Below the pieces are notes generated by a model. The model saw only the letters and a list, made by a program, of their open reading frames with translations, searched no databases and was not told the DNA's origin. The translations under genes and the position numbers were made by a program. Source: Bacteroidaceae bacterium (GTDB lineage: Bacteria; Bacteroidota; Bacteroidia; Bacteroidales; Bacteroidaceae). Taken from it: a stretch of 5,553 nucleotides of DNA. Below are positions 5,342-5,553 of the stretch, one piece after another; position 1 is the first letter of the stretch; every line of letters starts with the position of its first letter. The stretch is taken from assembly GCA_023227685.1 (NCBI GenBank), contig JALNVG010000167.1, positions 1-5,553 on the forward strand, read 5' to 3'.

Positions 5342-5553
5342 ATGAATCGCATCGTTACCTACATCCGCCAGTCATTGAAGGATATTTATCCTCCTGAAGA
5401 AGTCCGAGCTATGATTCAGATTATCTGTTGTGACATGCTTAGTGTGCGTGCGATTGATCTTTATACCGACAAAGATATAAATTTATCTGTAAGTAAAGAA
5501 CTCGAATTAAAAAACATTGTCATTCGTTTGCAAAAGAATGAACCGATACAGTA
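5342..5553 (+). CDS. prmC: Peptide chain release factor N5-glutamine methyltransferase, N-terminal part
   Basis: An open frame runs from ATG at 5342 to the window edge, giving 70 codons plus two bases with no stop. The protein begins MNRIVTYIRQSL, continues with DIYPPEEVRAMIQIICCDML, and ends RLQKNEPIQ. This matches the helical N-terminal domain of PrmC/HemK as I know it from Bacteroidales. The final KNEPIQ corresponds to the conserved segment (R-x-x-x-x-P-x-Q-Y) at the end of that domain. The SAM-binding domain and the NPPY catalytic motif would lie outside the window, so activity cannot be judged. PrmC methylates the glutamine of the GGQ motif in release factors RF1 and RF2, which speeds translation termination. 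The start follows an AT-rich leader without a Shine-Dalgarno sequence. It is divergent from ribD. Confidence 0.9.
   Translation, partial: MNRIVTYIRQSLKDIYPPEEVRAMIQIICCDMLSVRAIDLYTDKDINLSVSKELELKNIVIRLQKNEPIQ

Overview
The window looks like ordinary chromosome from a Bacteroidetes bacterium, most likely order Bacteroidales. Four things point there. The base composition is AT-rich. No Shine-Dalgarno sequences precede the start codons. The Bacteroidetes -7 promoter element (TAnnTTTG) occurs in three intergenic gaps. The proteins (a BamA with five POTRA domains and a Tyr/Asn-rich barrel loop, two consecutive Skp/OmpH genes, UppS with a SYSSRWE motif) resemble the Bacteroidales versions I know. 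I cannot name the genus from sequence alone.

Layout: most of the window is read on the minus strand. From right to left it holds ribD (4233-5285, riboflavin synthesis), a 171-bp gap (4062-4232), uppS (3327-4061), bamA (687-3308), a first skp/ompH gene (148-663), and the first 29 codons of a second skp/ompH gene that leaves the window at base 1. On the plus strand, prmC (release factor methyltransferase) starts at 5342 and leaves the window at its right edge. It is divergent from ribD across 56 bp.

uppS, bamA, skp and skp form a cell-envelope block. UppS makes the C55 lipid carrier for peptidoglycan and surface polysaccharides. The Skp proteins chaperone unfolded outer-membrane proteins through the periplasm, and BamA inserts them into the outer membrane. 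The gaps are 18, 23 and 60 bp, which suggests co-transcription, with a possible extra promoter before the second skp. The 171-bp gap upstream of uppS holds a perfect -7 element and a 9-bp bulged inverted repeat that would form a hairpin in the leader RNA. It is the least explained structure in the window.

No mobile element, CRISPR array, tRNA, rRNA or clear pseudogene is visible. I found no undescribed system. The points worth a second look are small regulatory structures, the paired Skp genes, lineage-specific parts of BamA, and the gene-order junction between ribD and uppS.
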